Part shown: positions 21,510 through 28,130 of the stretch, piece by piece
Numbering within the stretch: position 1 is the stretch's first letter
Layout: each line of letters opens with the position of its first letter
DNA from: a virus
DNA length: 52,732 nt
Direction: 5' to 3' (one strand)
Virus record (IMG/VR): IMGVR_UViG_3300042544_002506
Span: 1 to 52,732 of that record
The notes under the pieces: generated by a model
Databases searched by the model: none
What the model saw: the letters and a program-made list of their open reading frames with translations, nothing else
What the model was told of the DNA's origin: nothing
Made by a program: the position numbers and the translations under genes

Positions 21510-21529
21510 AACGAACCTCGATATAATTA
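21510..21529 (+). promoter_or_regulatory. Early promoter
   Basis: AACGAACC-TCGA-TATAAT; drives 21542. Confidence 0.8.
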
Positions 21530-21541
21530 CGTACACGCAAT

Positions 21542-22024
21542 ATGAAATCAACACTCCTATTTCTACAACGGTTTACTCCGCCAAAAGGTTATATGATCAA
21601 CCGCGAGGCGACTCTCGCTGAGCGCAAAGCAATCGGCCGCAAAGCGCTCGTTGATAGACTCGCGCCTGAGATCTGGAACATGCTCTGGGAACTCAATGAT
21701 TACACAACTCTTTCTCACTTCGGAAGTATCACTCATTGGAGCTACAAAGATGGCAAAGTAGAAGCTTGGGTAAATTGCGGTGCTGTTCACTACTATGGTT
21801 TTCAAGAATTCAAAGATATGCTGCTCGACTATGAGCCTACCTATGTGTTACGAATGCATAAGCTCTGCGCGAAGAATCTACGCGATCAAAAGGCTCTACG
21901 CGGCAATGCTCGTAAGGAAGAAGCAATGAAACATCTTCGCGAGGTTCAGGTGAAGCCCACAGAACGTAAAGCGACCAAGCCGGTCAAGATCAAGATCGAC
22001 CTTGAGATCGAAGCTTGGCTCTGA
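21542..22024 (+). CDS. Hypothetical protein
   Basis: 160 residues. A central block rich in aromatic residues (THWSYKDGKVEAWVNCGAVHYYGF near 63-86) and a basic Lys-rich tail (RKATKPVKIKIDLEIEAWL). No known family. DNA binding possible from charge only. Confidence 0.65.
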   Translation: MKSTLLFLQRFTPPKGYMINREATLAERKAIGRKALVDRLAPEIWNMLWELNDYTTLSHFGSITHWSYKDGKVEAWVNCGAVHYYGFQEFKDMLLDYEPTYVLRMHKLCAKNLRDQKALRGNARKEEAMKHLREVQVKPTERKATKPVKIKIDLEIEAWL

Positions 22025-22030
22025 GTGCAT

Positions 22031-22050
22031 AACGAACTCCGATACAATGG
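22031..22050 (+). promoter_or_regulatory. Early promoter
   Basis: AACGAACT-CCGA-TACAAT; drives 22055. Confidence 0.8.
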
Positions 22051-22054
22051 GCGT

Positions 22055-22213
22055 ATGAAAAAGAGCCGCAAATTGTCAAAGTCTTTTGACTATAGCCCCA
22101 TCGCGCTTAGAGCGTTAACGCGCCACAGTTATGCTCCTCCTGTGAAGAAGTTCAAGGATAAGAAGCATGACGCTAAGAAGTACGGGTGCCGCTCGAAGCA
22201 AAACGAACTCTGA
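22055..22213 (+). CDS. Very small, very basic protein
   Basis: 52 residues with about 17 Lys/Arg (KKSRKLSKSF; VKKFKDKKHDAKKYGCRSK). The start at 22055 follows the promoter; an upstream GTG would place the promoter inside the gene. Ends NEL, encoded by the next promoter's AACGAACTCTGA. Probably nucleic-acid binding (inference from charge). Confidence 0.6.
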   Translation: MKKSRKLSKSFDYSPIALRALTRHSYAPPVKKFKDKKHDAKKYGCRSKQNEL

Positions 22214-22221
22214 TACAATAC
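22202..22221 (+). promoter_or_regulatory. Early promoter carrying the stop of 22055 gene
   Basis: AACGAACT-CTGA-TACAAT; drives 22226. Confidence 0.8.
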
Positions 22222-22225
22222 CTCA

Positions 22226-22462
22226 GTGTATAATACCAACAACAAAACATCTGAAGAGCTTTGGGCGATCACTTCTGAAACAGGAGCGATATTGTGGAGC
22301 CGTGGCGGCTCCAGCTCTACACCACGGCTTATGGTTTATGAATCTGAAAAGAAAGCTGAAGCTGCTCTCAAAAGTTCCTGGACAAAGCAAGTTCATAATG
22401 CTGATGCAGTCCAGATTCGTAAGATCTATTCCGCTCCGCAAAACGAACTCCATTATATTTAA
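22226..22462 (+). CDS. Small hypothetical protein
   Basis: 78 residues with a GTG start 4 nt past the -10 box. ELWAITSETGAILWSRGG and KKAEAALKSS suggest a small alpha/beta fold. The C-terminus QNELHYI is encoded by the next promoter. Confidence 0.6.
   Translation: MYNTNNKTSEELWAITSETGAILWSRGGSSSTPRLMVYESEKKAEAALKSSWTKQVHNADAVQIRKIYSAPQNELHYI
22442..22461 (+). promoter_or_regulatory. Early promoter inside a coding end
   Basis: AACGAACT-CCAT-TATATT; drives 22475. Confidence 0.65.
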
Positions 22463-22474
22463 CGCACACAGCAT

Positions 22475-22696
22475 ATGAAAGACTTCTTCCCACCACAATT
22501 TGATCGCAACAAAAACGGCTCACTCTTTGATCGCGGTAGCGCGGATGCTTACTACCGTCGCGCTTTTGAACCGCATTGGTATCCAGAAGGTACTTACAAT
22601 GGCGAGAAGATTACGAACTTGACCTCGGAAGAGATCGAGGAATACCGCGCAGGGTTCAAATATCAAGAATCGACTGGCGTCTTCAAAGAATATTAA
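22475..22696 (+). CDS. Conserved small phage protein (DRGSADAYY type)
   Basis: 73 residues. FDRGSADAYYRRAFEPHWYP and LTSEEIEEYRAGF match a short family I recall in many enterobacterial and other phages, annotated only as hypothetical. Some relatives look like ribosome-modulation-factor folds (RGxxD-Y-R), which is unproven here. Confidence 0.7.
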   Translation: MKDFFPPQFDRNKNGSLFDRGSADAYYRRAFEPHWYPEGTYNGEKITNLTSEEIEEYRAGFKYQESTGVFKEY

Positions 22697-22700
22697 TCAA

Positions 22701-22720
22701 AACGAACTCCGATATAATTA
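22701..22720 (+). promoter_or_regulatory. Early promoter
   Basis: AACGAACT-CCGA-TATAAT; drives 22734. Confidence 0.8.
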
Positions 22721-22733
22721 ACGCACACAGCAT

Positions 22734-22997
22734 ATGAAATTACCAACACGTACAAATATTAAGAAGATCCTTAACCGCTACGACCTTTCTCGCAGCTACA
22801 CGGACAAGCGAGCGAATGGAAACCGGATCAAGATCTCGACACGGATGAGCGAAGAATCAATAGAGCTCATTCAAAAGGAACTTTCAAAAGAGTTTCCTCA
22901 TCTTGACATCGTTGTCAAACTTATTGATTCAAAGTTCACGTCTTCCGGTGGTTCACGAATCTGCACTGCAATTTACTCTTCCGTCAAGCTCAGCTAA
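22734..22997 (+). CDS. Small basic hypothetical protein
   Basis: 87 residues, basic N-terminal half (NIKKILNRYDLSRSYTDKR) and a beta-rich second half. No family recognised. Confidence 0.6.
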   Translation: MKLPTRTNIKKILNRYDLSRSYTDKRANGNRIKISTRMSEESIELIQKELSKEFPHLDIVVKLIDSKFTSSGGSRICTAIYSSVKLS

Positions 22998-23016
22998 ACG
23001 AACTTCATTATAATTA
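22997..23016 (+). promoter_or_regulatory. Early promoter
   Basis: AACGAACT-TCAT-TATAAT; the next ATG (23048) is about 30 nt away, one of the few early genes with a real leader. Confidence 0.8.
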
Positions 23017-23047
23017 ACTTGTAACCAACAACAAACACATTAACATT

Positions 23048-23479
23048 ATGCCATTTACTACAATCGTCGCTCCTGAACAAGTCCGTCAACAATTCACCGC
23101 TCTGCGCGATAAGCTCAAAGCTACCGATAAGCTGCTGATGCAAGCTTGCTGGGATACAGTCCAAGAGCTGCTCTTCACTGCAATGTCTGAAGAAGATCTT
23201 GCGAACCGAATCGATAAGCTTCGTGCTGATCAAAAGGTAGTTAAGGCTGCTCTCAAGCCTGCTGCTAAGAAAGCTCCAAAGAAGGAGGCTAAGAAAGAAG
23301 CTCCTAAAGCCAAGAAGGAGAAAGCGCCTAAAGCTAAGAAGGAGAAGGAAGTTCCTTCTAAGCCAGTAGCTAAGAAGTCCAAGAAGAAACTGCTCAAAGA
23401 AGCACCGCTTGTCCTTACTGAAGGAGAGCGCATCATCGCTGAGGACGACGATGTTCCTTGCTTCGTCTCGGTAGGCTAA
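23048..23479 (+). CDS. Lys/Ala-rich histone-H1-like tail protein
   Basis: 143 residues. Residues 1-70 are a helical domain (VRQQFTALRDKLKATDKLL); residues 71-118 are a low-complexity tail of Ala, Lys and Pro (AAKKAPKKEAKKEAPKAKK and continuing) like histone H1/Hc1 tails; the last 25 residues are acidic. Probably binds DNA or RNA through the tail. Could compact host DNA or recruit ribosomes; not shown. Confidence 0.7.
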   Translation: MPFTTIVAPEQVRQQFTALRDKLKATDKLLMQACWDTVQELLFTAMSEEDLANRIDKLRADQKVVKAALKPAAKKAPKKEAKKEAPKAKKEKAPKAKKEKEVPSKPVAKKSKKKLLKEAPLVLTEGERIIAEDDDVPCFVSVG

Positions 23480-23522
23480 GTTATGCGGCCCTGAGCATTT
23501 GGCGTAAAAAGGCTCAAAGCTT

Positions 23523-23542
23523 TACGAACTCTAATATAATTA
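23523..23542 (+). promoter_or_regulatory. Early promoter
   Basis: TACGAACT-CTAA-TATAAT; drives 23547 with a 5-nt or shorter leader. Confidence 0.75.
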
Positions 23543-23546
23543 GGCG

Positions 23547-23768
23547 ATGCAAGTAGAACTAAACAAACTGATTGACGACCTGAGTGAAAAGTTTTGGAAC
23601 AATTGTACCTTTTCAAAGCCAGCGGCTAATGCGAGGGAAAGTGTTCTCCAAACAATCAAAGCATATTTCATTAAGAAAGATCTTGTGATCGTTTCACGTG
23701 TTGAATATGACCGGCTCTTGAAAGAAATTGAAAACATAAGAGAGTCAGAAAACGGAACGCCTTACTAA
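23547..23768 (+). CDS. Small helical hypothetical protein
   Basis: 73 residues; helical, ending KEIENIRESENGTPY. Function unknown. Confidence 0.6.
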   Translation: MQVELNKLIDDLSEKFWNNCTFSKPAANARESVLQTIKAYFIKKDLVIVSRVEYDRLLKEIENIRESENGTPY

Positions 23769-23788
23769 AACGAACTTCAATATAATAT
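23769..23788 (+). promoter_or_regulatory. Early promoter
   Basis: AACGAACT-TCAA-TATAAT; drives 23793. Confidence 0.8.
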
Positions 23789-23792
23789 TGGT

Positions 23793-23987
23793 ATGATGAA
23801 CAACACTACACGCAACACTACTACTCGTTCAAACTGGTCTGTCAAATTTGGAGCTGTAAAGTCCGTAGACGCTTCCGAAGTGATCTTCAAAGCAACCGTA
23901 AAGGTCAATCCTTATCTGCGCTCTAAGACCTACTTGAAGCGTCCAGGCATCTCGATGAAGGGTAAAACGAACGCAGAAGCTTACTAA
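23793..23987 (+). CDS. Small Thr/Asn-rich hypothetical protein
   Basis: 64 residues, N-terminus MMNNTTRNTTTRSN, then a beta-like stretch (WSVKFGAVKSVDASEVIFKA). Basic. Function unknown. Confidence 0.6.
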   Translation: MMNNTTRNTTTRSNWSVKFGAVKSVDASEVIFKATVKVNPYLRSKTYLKRPGISMKGKTNAEAY

Positions 23988-23990
23988 CTT

Positions 23991-23999
23991 GACTAAATA
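23991..23999 (+). promoter_or_regulatory. Late-type promoter box
   Basis: GACTAAATA, 6 nt before the ATG at 24006. Confidence 0.6.
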
Positions 24000-24005
24000 A
24001 CGTCA

Positions 24006-24416
24006 ATGAAAAGAGATATCGACTTACTCAACGAAGCGTACAACAAAGTGCGCAAACAATCACAGCTCACTGAAGGCAGAAAGGATGGTAACTTTGACGA
24101 TTACGAAACTGATCAAATGAGACGTTTTAACGATCCGAATTACGATGACGAAGACGATGAACCATTGTCTGACTATGATGCAGGCAAGGTGCGCGTCGGA
24201 GACGTCAAAGCATGGGAAGCTCTCTTAGCTGCTGTTGAAGGTGATGAGAACATCGATGCAGATAGATTCCTACAGATGTGGGCGCAATCAACAAAGCAGA
24301 ACCCTGCTGGTCTTGATCTCGATAGATGCATCAATGACTTCGCATCTGCTTCTGGTATCGGTCTCGCTTTCGATCCTACAGACAATACTCTGTATGTGGA
24401 CGATTATTACGATTGA
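24006..24416 (+). CDS. Acidic protein from a late promoter, possible virion component
   Basis: 136 residues, very acidic centre (DDEDDEPLSDYD) and tail (VDDYYD). The N-terminus MKRDIDLLNEAYNKVRK resembles the targeting-like starts of the genes at 6554 and 11510. Its late box within an early region suggests a product needed at assembly. No domain recognised. Confidence 0.6.
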   Translation: MKRDIDLLNEAYNKVRKQSQLTEGRKDGNFDDYETDQMRRFNDPNYDDEDDEPLSDYDAGKVRVGDVKAWEALLAAVEGDENIDADRFLQMWAQSTKQNPAGLDLDRCINDFASASGIGLAFDPTDNTLYVDDYYD

Positions 24417-24445
24417 TCATTCGCTCAGTACAAAACGGTCAAATT

Positions 24446-24473
24446 GGAACCCTCAGTAAATTCTGAGGGTTCC
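24446..24473. terminator. Perfect hairpin after 24006 gene
   Basis: GGAACCCTCAG/CTGAGGGTTCC, loop TAAATT; no T-run follows. Probable transcript end or processing signal. Confidence 0.55.
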
Positions 24474-24480
24474 GCGTCTA

Positions 24481-24500
24481 AACGAACTCCGATATAATTT
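24481..24500 (+). promoter_or_regulatory. Early promoter
   Basis: AACGAACT-CCGA-TATAAT; drives 24505. Confidence 0.8.
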
Positions 24501-24504
24501 AGGT

Positions 24505-24960
24505 ATGCTTACGACCACCATCGCAACTTCGATTCAATACGGAAACTACAAAGCGCTTATGAGCCGCATAGAGCAGATCAAAGCACTCATGAAGCACTAC
24601 GCTAAAGCGTTCAAAGATGAATTTGATTACAATCCAAAGGTGGTTGTTCATATGCGCCCCATTAAGGGCCGAGTTGCTGGGAGAGCGTTCTGCAATAACC
24701 CTCTCATTGAGATTGACCCTCGTTACAAGTTCCGTGAAATCATCGAGACCATCGCTCACGAGCTTACTCACTCAGAGCAATACAAACAAGGTCGATTGAA
24801 GCACCTTGTAGGTAATCAATCGATCTGGGAGAGCCGTACGATGAGCCGAGGAACTACATACTCGCAATACTTAGCGCTTCCTTGGGAGGTTGAAGCTCGT
24901 AAACGCGCTAAGGAGTTCGTTGACAAGTACTTCACTCACAACTACCTCGACGTTGCTTAA
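24505..24960 (+). CDS. Zinc metalloprotease-like protein (HExxH)
   Basis: 151 residues. H85-E86-L-T-H89 (IAHELTHSEQ) is a gluzincin/SprT-like zinc motif and LPWEVEARKRA near residue 125 could supply the third ligand. The preceding strand (VVVHMRPIKG) is typical of small phage metallopeptidases. Cytoplasmic, no signal peptide. Target unknown; early expression suggests a host protein. Confidence 0.7.
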   Translation: MLTTTIATSIQYGNYKALMSRIEQIKALMKHYAKAFKDEFDYNPKVVVHMRPIKGRVAGRAFCNNPLIEIDPRYKFREIIETIAHELTHSEQYKQGRLKHLVGNQSIWESRTMSRGTTYSQYLALPWEVEARKRAKEFVDKYFTHNYLDVA

Positions 24961-24964
24961 GCTT

Positions 24965-24984
24965 AACGAACTCCAATATAATAA
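24965..24984 (+). promoter_or_regulatory. Early promoter
   Basis: AACGAACT-CCAA-TATAAT; drives 24989. Confidence 0.8.
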
Positions 24985-24988
24985 CATT

Positions 24989-25159
24989 ATGATCAAAGCA
25001 ATACTACTCGCAACCGTTACGCTCACCGCACTGTTCCTTCTCATTCAGATCTTCTTTGGCTGGCAGATCGCTGCTGCCTTCGTTGGCGGCTGCGTCGTCA
25101 CCGATCTGTTCTGGGGCTTGGCGTTGCGTAAGAGACTCGCAACGCTGGATGCGCAATAA
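24989..25159 (+). CDS. Small membrane protein
   Basis: 56 residues, two hydrophobic segments (about 3-20 and 23-45) and a short basic tail (LRKRLATLDAQ). Probably an inner-membrane early protein. Confidence 0.6.
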   Translation: MIKAILLATVTLTALFLLIQIFFGWQIAAAFVGGCVVTDLFWGLALRKRLATLDAQ

Positions 25160-25177
25160 TGAACTTCTGTATAATAC
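25158..25177 (+). promoter_or_regulatory. Early promoter, AATGAACT variant
   Basis: AATGAACT-TCTG-TATAAT; overlaps the previous stop TAA. Confidence 0.75.
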
Positions 25178-25181
25178 TGGT

Positions 25182-25343
25182 ATGACAACATATTGGGAAC
25201 TAGAAAAAGAGTTGATTGAACAGCATGGTCTTGAGAAGGTGAATGAAGCACTTGCTCAGCTTGAAGAGGATCTTGGTCAGAATGGCTTTGATGCTTACAG
25301 AAGTGGAGAGCATGATCTACTTCTCAACTACTTCGAGCAATAA
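25182..25343 (+). CDS. Very small acidic protein
   Basis: 53 residues, helical and acidic (YWELEKELIEQHGLEKVNEA). Ends 16 nt inside the convergent GIY-YIG gene. Confidence 0.6.
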   Translation: MTTYWELEKELIEQHGLEKVNEALAQLEEDLGQNGFDAYRSGEHDLLLNYFEQ

Positions 25344-26032
25344 GGAATGAAGCTCGATCGCTTTTCTCGAGCTCTTCTTTTTGCCTCTTTAACATTGCGT
25401 ATATGCTCTTCGGTTTGTTTTCTACCTTTGAGTGCTTCCGCCTGTTTCCGTACATGCTCTCGGGTTTGTTTTCTACCTTTCAAAGCTTCGCGTATTTTCT
25501 GCTTATGTTCTTCTGACTTTGGAACTCCCTTCATCGCACAGCAACCAGCAGGAGCTTGCGACTTACGTAAATTGCGCTCTGTTGAATGCTTCTTACCCTT
25601 TAACGCGATACTTATCTTGCGCTTCGTTTCTTCTGATTGATTGCCACCAGCAATACTTCGACGGTAGCTCTTGTTGATAAACTTGTGTTGTAAATCACTA
25701 GTCAAAACCTTCACCAGTACCTTACTCTCCCACAACGACGCTGCTTCAGCTGTATCAAACGTTTTACGAATTTGAATGATGTCAGGCTCACCATATAATG
25801 TACGGAACTCAGCTACGGTTGCTGATGATGTGAAGTAGGTTACCCAAAAGTCATCAGGATGACAACCTGTGCTGTGTAAGCACTTATATTTTCTTGAGTA
25901 TCTTACTCCGTAATAAAACTTATTAAGTTTAGACCAGCCTATCAAATAGCAATAGGGACGATAAATAGTATTATGCTGTTGGTTTGTTTTCATGACAATA
26001 GATTGGTTGGGATGTAGGAGTCCGCGAACCAT
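25328..26032 (-). CDS. GIY-YIG-like homing endonuclease with NUMOD3 repeats
   Basis: 234 residues. The N-terminal CYLIGWSKLNKFYYGVRYSR fits a GIY-YIG core (Tyr...Tyr-Gly-x-Arg-Tyr), and from about residue 130 there are four NUMOD3-type units (EETKRKISIALKGKKHS; SEEHKQKIREALKGRK; TREHVRKQAEALKGRK; TEEHIRNVKEAKRR) that bind DNA. The ATG at 26032 is 7 nt from a late box. Convergent with the gene at 25182. Confidence 0.8.
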   Translation of the reverse strand: MVRGLLHPNQSIVMKTNQQHNTIYRPYCYLIGWSKLNKFYYGVRYSRKYKCLHSTGCHPDDFWVTYFTSSATVAEFRTLYGEPDIIQIRKTFDTAEAASLWESKVLVKVLTSDLQHKFINKSYRRSIAGGNQSEETKRKISIALKGKKHSTERNLRKSQAPAGCCAMKGVPKSEEHKQKIREALKGRKQTREHVRKQAEALKGRKQTEEHIRNVKEAKRRAREKRSSFIPYCSK

Positions 26033-26039
26033 ATAATTA

Positions 26040-26048
26040 TATTTAGTC
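26040..26048 (-). promoter_or_regulatory. Late-type promoter box for the GIY-YIG endonuclease
   Basis: Minus-strand GACTAAATA, 7 nt before the ATG. Confidence 0.6.
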
Positions 26049-26067
26049 TCTTAGTGTTGTTTTGCAT

Positions 26068-26087
26068 AATGAACTTCGGTATAATTG
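26068..26087 (+). promoter_or_regulatory. Early promoter
   Basis: AATGAACT-TCGG-TATAAT; drives 26092. Confidence 0.75.
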
Positions 26088-26091
26088 AGGT

Positions 26092-26301
26092 ATGGAAAAT
26101 AAAGAACATACATCAACCAAGTACGTTTCAGTAAATTACAGCTACCTCGCTGGTGTCCTTACTTCTAAGCTCCTCATGATTGCAGGAGAGCTCTTAAAGC
26201 AGGGCTTACTGAAGGACGACAAGCTCGACGAAGCAATAGCGATCGCCCTCAAAGCGATCGCTGATGCAGAGGAATCTGAGCGCAATTACACTCAAGGTTA
26301 A
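26092..26301 (+). CDS. Small hypothetical protein, paralogue of 54-266
   Basis: 69 residues; VNYSYLAGVLTSKLLMIAGEL, GLLKDDKLDE and EESERNY correspond to the protein at 54-266. Helical. Ends at a promoter. Confidence 0.7.
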   Translation: MENKEHTSTKYVSVNYSYLAGVLTSKLLMIAGELLKQGLLKDDKLDEAIAIALKAIADAEESERNYTQG

Positions 26302-26319
26302 CGAACTTCGATACAATAT
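26300..26319 (+). promoter_or_regulatory. Early promoter overlapping a stop codon
   Basis: AACGAACT-TCGA-TACAAT; drives 26324 with essentially no leader. Confidence 0.8.
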
Positions 26320-26323
26320 TATT

Positions 26324-26452
26324 ATGACAGACAAAGACGACGCCTACGCTGCTATTGCCATTCTCGTTGCTTGCTTCGCCGGCATCTGCATCTTCATGAC
26401 CATCTTAACGATTGTTGTGGCTGCTTGCAAATGGATCGCTGGAGTGCTCTAA
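26324..26452 (+). CDS. Single-span membrane peptide
   Basis: 42 residues: acidic start (MTDKDDAY), one long hydrophobic helix (AAIAILVACFAGICIFMTIL and on), short end KWIAGVL. Inner-membrane peptide; target unknown. Confidence 0.6.
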   Translation: MTDKDDAYAAIAILVACFAGICIFMTILTIVVAACKWIAGVL

Positions 26453-26508
26453 ATCAGAGCTTATTGATTCCCGCTGGGAGCTTTGGGGCTCTCCTATTCT
26501 TTACCAAA

Positions 26509-26757
26509 ATGAGTACAGACACTAATGAAACGATTTATGAAAGGGCTAAAGCGTATGAGGACATGGATGATGATGACCGTGCTTTCGCTATTCACTCTGC
26601 GCGATACATCCTCGAGGAGGTTAGCATGGAGAGGATGGCTGAGATCAGTGGGCTACCACTTGGAGTCATCGCCGCTGCCTTCGACAACATCTTCATCGAC
26701 AAGGACACAGTTCGCACCAAGGTGCCAAAAGGACAGCGCGGACCAAGGCGCCGATAA
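26509..26757 (+). CDS. Small hypothetical protein with helix-turn-helix-like middle
   Basis: 82 residues from ATG 26509. MERMAEISGLPLGVIAAAFDN (about 43-63) has the shape of a helix-turn-helix, and the end is basic (VPKGQRGPRRR). A small DNA-binding regulator is plausible. No promoter box directly ahead, so likely read from 26300. Confidence 0.6.
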   Translation: MSTDTNETIYERAKAYEDMDDDDRAFAIHSARYILEEVSMERMAEISGLPLGVIAAAFDNIFIDKDTVRTKVPKGQRGPRRR

Positions 26758-26775
26758 CGAACTTTGATACAATTA
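26756..26775 (+). promoter_or_regulatory. Early promoter in front of a structured RNA
   Basis: AACGAACT-TTGA-TACAAT; no ORF follows before the next promoter at 26886. Confidence 0.8.
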
Positions 26776-26779
26776 CAGT

Positions 26780-26885
26780 AGACAGACACAAAGGATTTGA
26801 TGTCGCTCATGGTAGGGAAGCAGGGAGGTCTGCCATGAGTGCAATAGCACATAGTCGCCCTGATGCCGACATCATCCTTTATCTT
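26780..26885 (+). ncRNA. Structured small RNA with its own promoter
   Basis: Closing helix AAAGGAT-(TT)-GATGTCG (26790-26805) pairs with CGACATCATCCTTT (26867-26880), 14 bp with a two-base bulge. Inside are hairpin CTCATGG (26806-26812)/CCATGAG (26833-26839) and a short GTGC-AATA-GCAC hairpin (26839-26850), giving a three-way junction. No ORF of useful length. Expected transcript about 105 nt. Role unknown: an antisense or decoy RNA against the host, or a phage regulator. Confidence 0.6.
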
Positions 26886-26905
26886 AACGAACTCTGATAC
26901 AATTA
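26886..26905 (+). promoter_or_regulatory. Early promoter
   Basis: AACGAACT-CTGA-TACAAT; 5 nt from -10 to the ATG at 26909. Confidence 0.8.
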
Positions 26906-26908
26906 GGT

Positions 26909-27196
26909 ATGACCGCTACTGCAGAACCAATCAATGGAGCAACCTATAACAAAGCAGCTCTCGCTGTCTTTTCGAGTCTTTTGATTCACCCTGACTGGGA
27001 GCTCGAAGATCACCTCGCGTACTTGCAACACGAAGTGTACATCGACATCGAGACTCCTATTACCTATTGCTACTGGCCAGATGGGCCAAAGACAGAGCCT
27101 CTCAGAAAGTTCGTTAAATCGTGGTTGAATCGCATAGAGCGTCTCAAAGAGGTTTGCCACGAAATCATGGTAAGCAAGACGGTTAACGAACTCTGA
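26909..27196 (+). CDS. Hypothetical protein
   Basis: 95 residues; WELEDHLAYLQHEVYIDIETP and WLNRIERLKEVCHEI are helical. Ends VNEL, supplied by the following promoter. Function unknown. Confidence 0.65.
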   Translation: MTATAEPINGATYNKAALAVFSSLLIHPDWELEDHLAYLQHEVYIDIETPITYCYWPDGPKTEPLRKFVKSWLNRIERLKEVCHEIMVSKTVNEL

Positions 27197-27204
27197 TACA
27201 ATAT
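27185..27204 (+). promoter_or_regulatory. Early promoter carrying a stop codon
   Basis: AACGAACT-CTGA-TACAAT; encodes the NEL-stop of 26909 and drives 27209. Confidence 0.8.
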
Positions 27205-27208
27205 CATT

Positions 27209-27538
27209 ATGCAGACATTCAAACTTCATCGCGAATACATCAGACAATTCATCGATTTCCTCGGCAAGCTTGAGCGCGGTGAACAGATCTCTTACGATTG
27301 GTTCTCTAGCCATCTATCAGATCTTCGTAGGCTCCTTGATGGCTATAACTTTCAATTCGCAGATAATACTATTCAAGTTGAAGACGAAGACCTGCAACAC
27401 ATCCTTTGGTTCTTTGAGCGCTTTGACTACTCAGATGATATCGAGGACGGTGATCGCGTTATCTTCGACATCCATACTATGTCGGCTGATGCATTCAAAG
27501 CAATGCGCGTGTACCTCGATTGCCTTAACGAACTCTGA
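27209..27538 (+). CDS. Acidic hypothetical protein
   Basis: 109 residues, acidic, aromatic-rich (DLQHILWFFERFDYSDDIEDG). Ends LNEL at the next promoter. No family recognised. Confidence 0.65.
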   Translation: MQTFKLHREYIRQFIDFLGKLERGEQISYDWFSSHLSDLRRLLDGYNFQFADNTIQVEDEDLQHILWFFERFDYSDDIEDGDRVIFDIHTMSADAFKAMRVYLDCLNEL

Positions 27539-27546
27539 TACAATTA
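27527..27546 (+). promoter_or_regulatory. Early promoter carrying a stop codon
   Basis: AACGAACT-CTGA-TACAAT; encodes the end of 27209 and drives 27550. Confidence 0.8.
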
Positions 27547-27549
27547 GGT

Positions 27550-27837
27550 ATGAACGAAAGCACATTCAACCCAGACATCGATTACAAAGCAACAAACGAT
27601 TGCTCTTATGCAAGCCCTTACAGAGCTTTGCGAAATGACGCGACAATCAGAGTTTCTAAGAAGTTAGCGCGAGAAATTATTCTGCACAATTACACAGTTG
27701 ATCGCCTTGATAAAGTTCATAACCTCCAATTGAAGCATATTGGCCTTGGTGTATACGAGGTAAAATTGATACATGATTGCGCTAGCATCAATGGTAAAGA
27801 TGTCGGTCGTAATCTCATTGTTGCATCGTTCTATTGA
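27550..27837 (+). CDS. Hypothetical protein, related to 27873-28130
   Basis: 95 residues. The second half (LQLKHIGLGVYEVKLIHD) aligns with VTHLGKGIYGCRVFTDG of the next protein, so the two are likely tandem duplicates with different N-termini. Confidence 0.6.
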   Translation: MNESTFNPDIDYKATNDCSYASPYRALRNDATIRVSKKLAREIILHNYTVDRLDKVHNLQLKHIGLGVYEVKLIHDCASINGKDVGRNLIVASFY

Positions 27838-27848
27838 AACAACAGCAC

Positions 27849-27868
27849 AACGAACTCTGATACAATTA
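27849..27868 (+). promoter_or_regulatory. Early promoter
   Basis: AACGAACT-CTGA-TACAAT; drives 27873. Confidence 0.8.
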
Positions 27869-27872
27869 CATT

Positions 27873-28130
27873 ATGACAAAGACTTATCCATTCTGGAAAA
27901 TTGCAACTCCCCGCCGCATGATGCTTGGCTATTGCGTGCATGAGATCAAAGTGACACACCTTGGCAAAGGCATCTATGGTTGCAGAGTATTTACCGATGG
28001 CGTGCTCAATGCTGAGAATCGCTGCAAAGGTAAAGAGAACATTCGCTTAGCTTGTCGCGACCTACTGCGCTGGGAGTCTAAGTTAGGCAACATCAGCGCC
28101 TTTGCTCAATCATCTCGCCACCGTCAATAA
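27873..28130 (+). CDS. Basic hypothetical protein, related to 27550-27837
   Basis: 85 residues, net positive (ATPRRMM, ENRCKGKENIRL, SSRHRQ). Shares the H-L/I-G-x-G-x-Y core with its upstream neighbour. Confidence 0.6.
   Translation: MTKTYPFWKIATPRRMMLGYCVHEIKVTHLGKGIYGCRVFTDGVLNAENRCKGKENIRLACRDLLRWESKLGNISAFAQSSRHRQ

Larger units (their letters stand above)
21234..21541. other. Non-coding segment with two long inverted repeats
   Basis: No credible ORF in about 300 bp. Contains a plus-strand CTAAATA box (21278-21285), a 12-bp perfect inverted repeat (21291-21302 with 21342-21353), a 14-bp perfect inverted repeat (21394-21407 with 21426-21439), an overlapping palindrome GGGAACTGTTCCC (21432-21444), and the early promoter of the next gene. 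Looks like a structured transcript or regulatory site. Confidence 0.6.
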
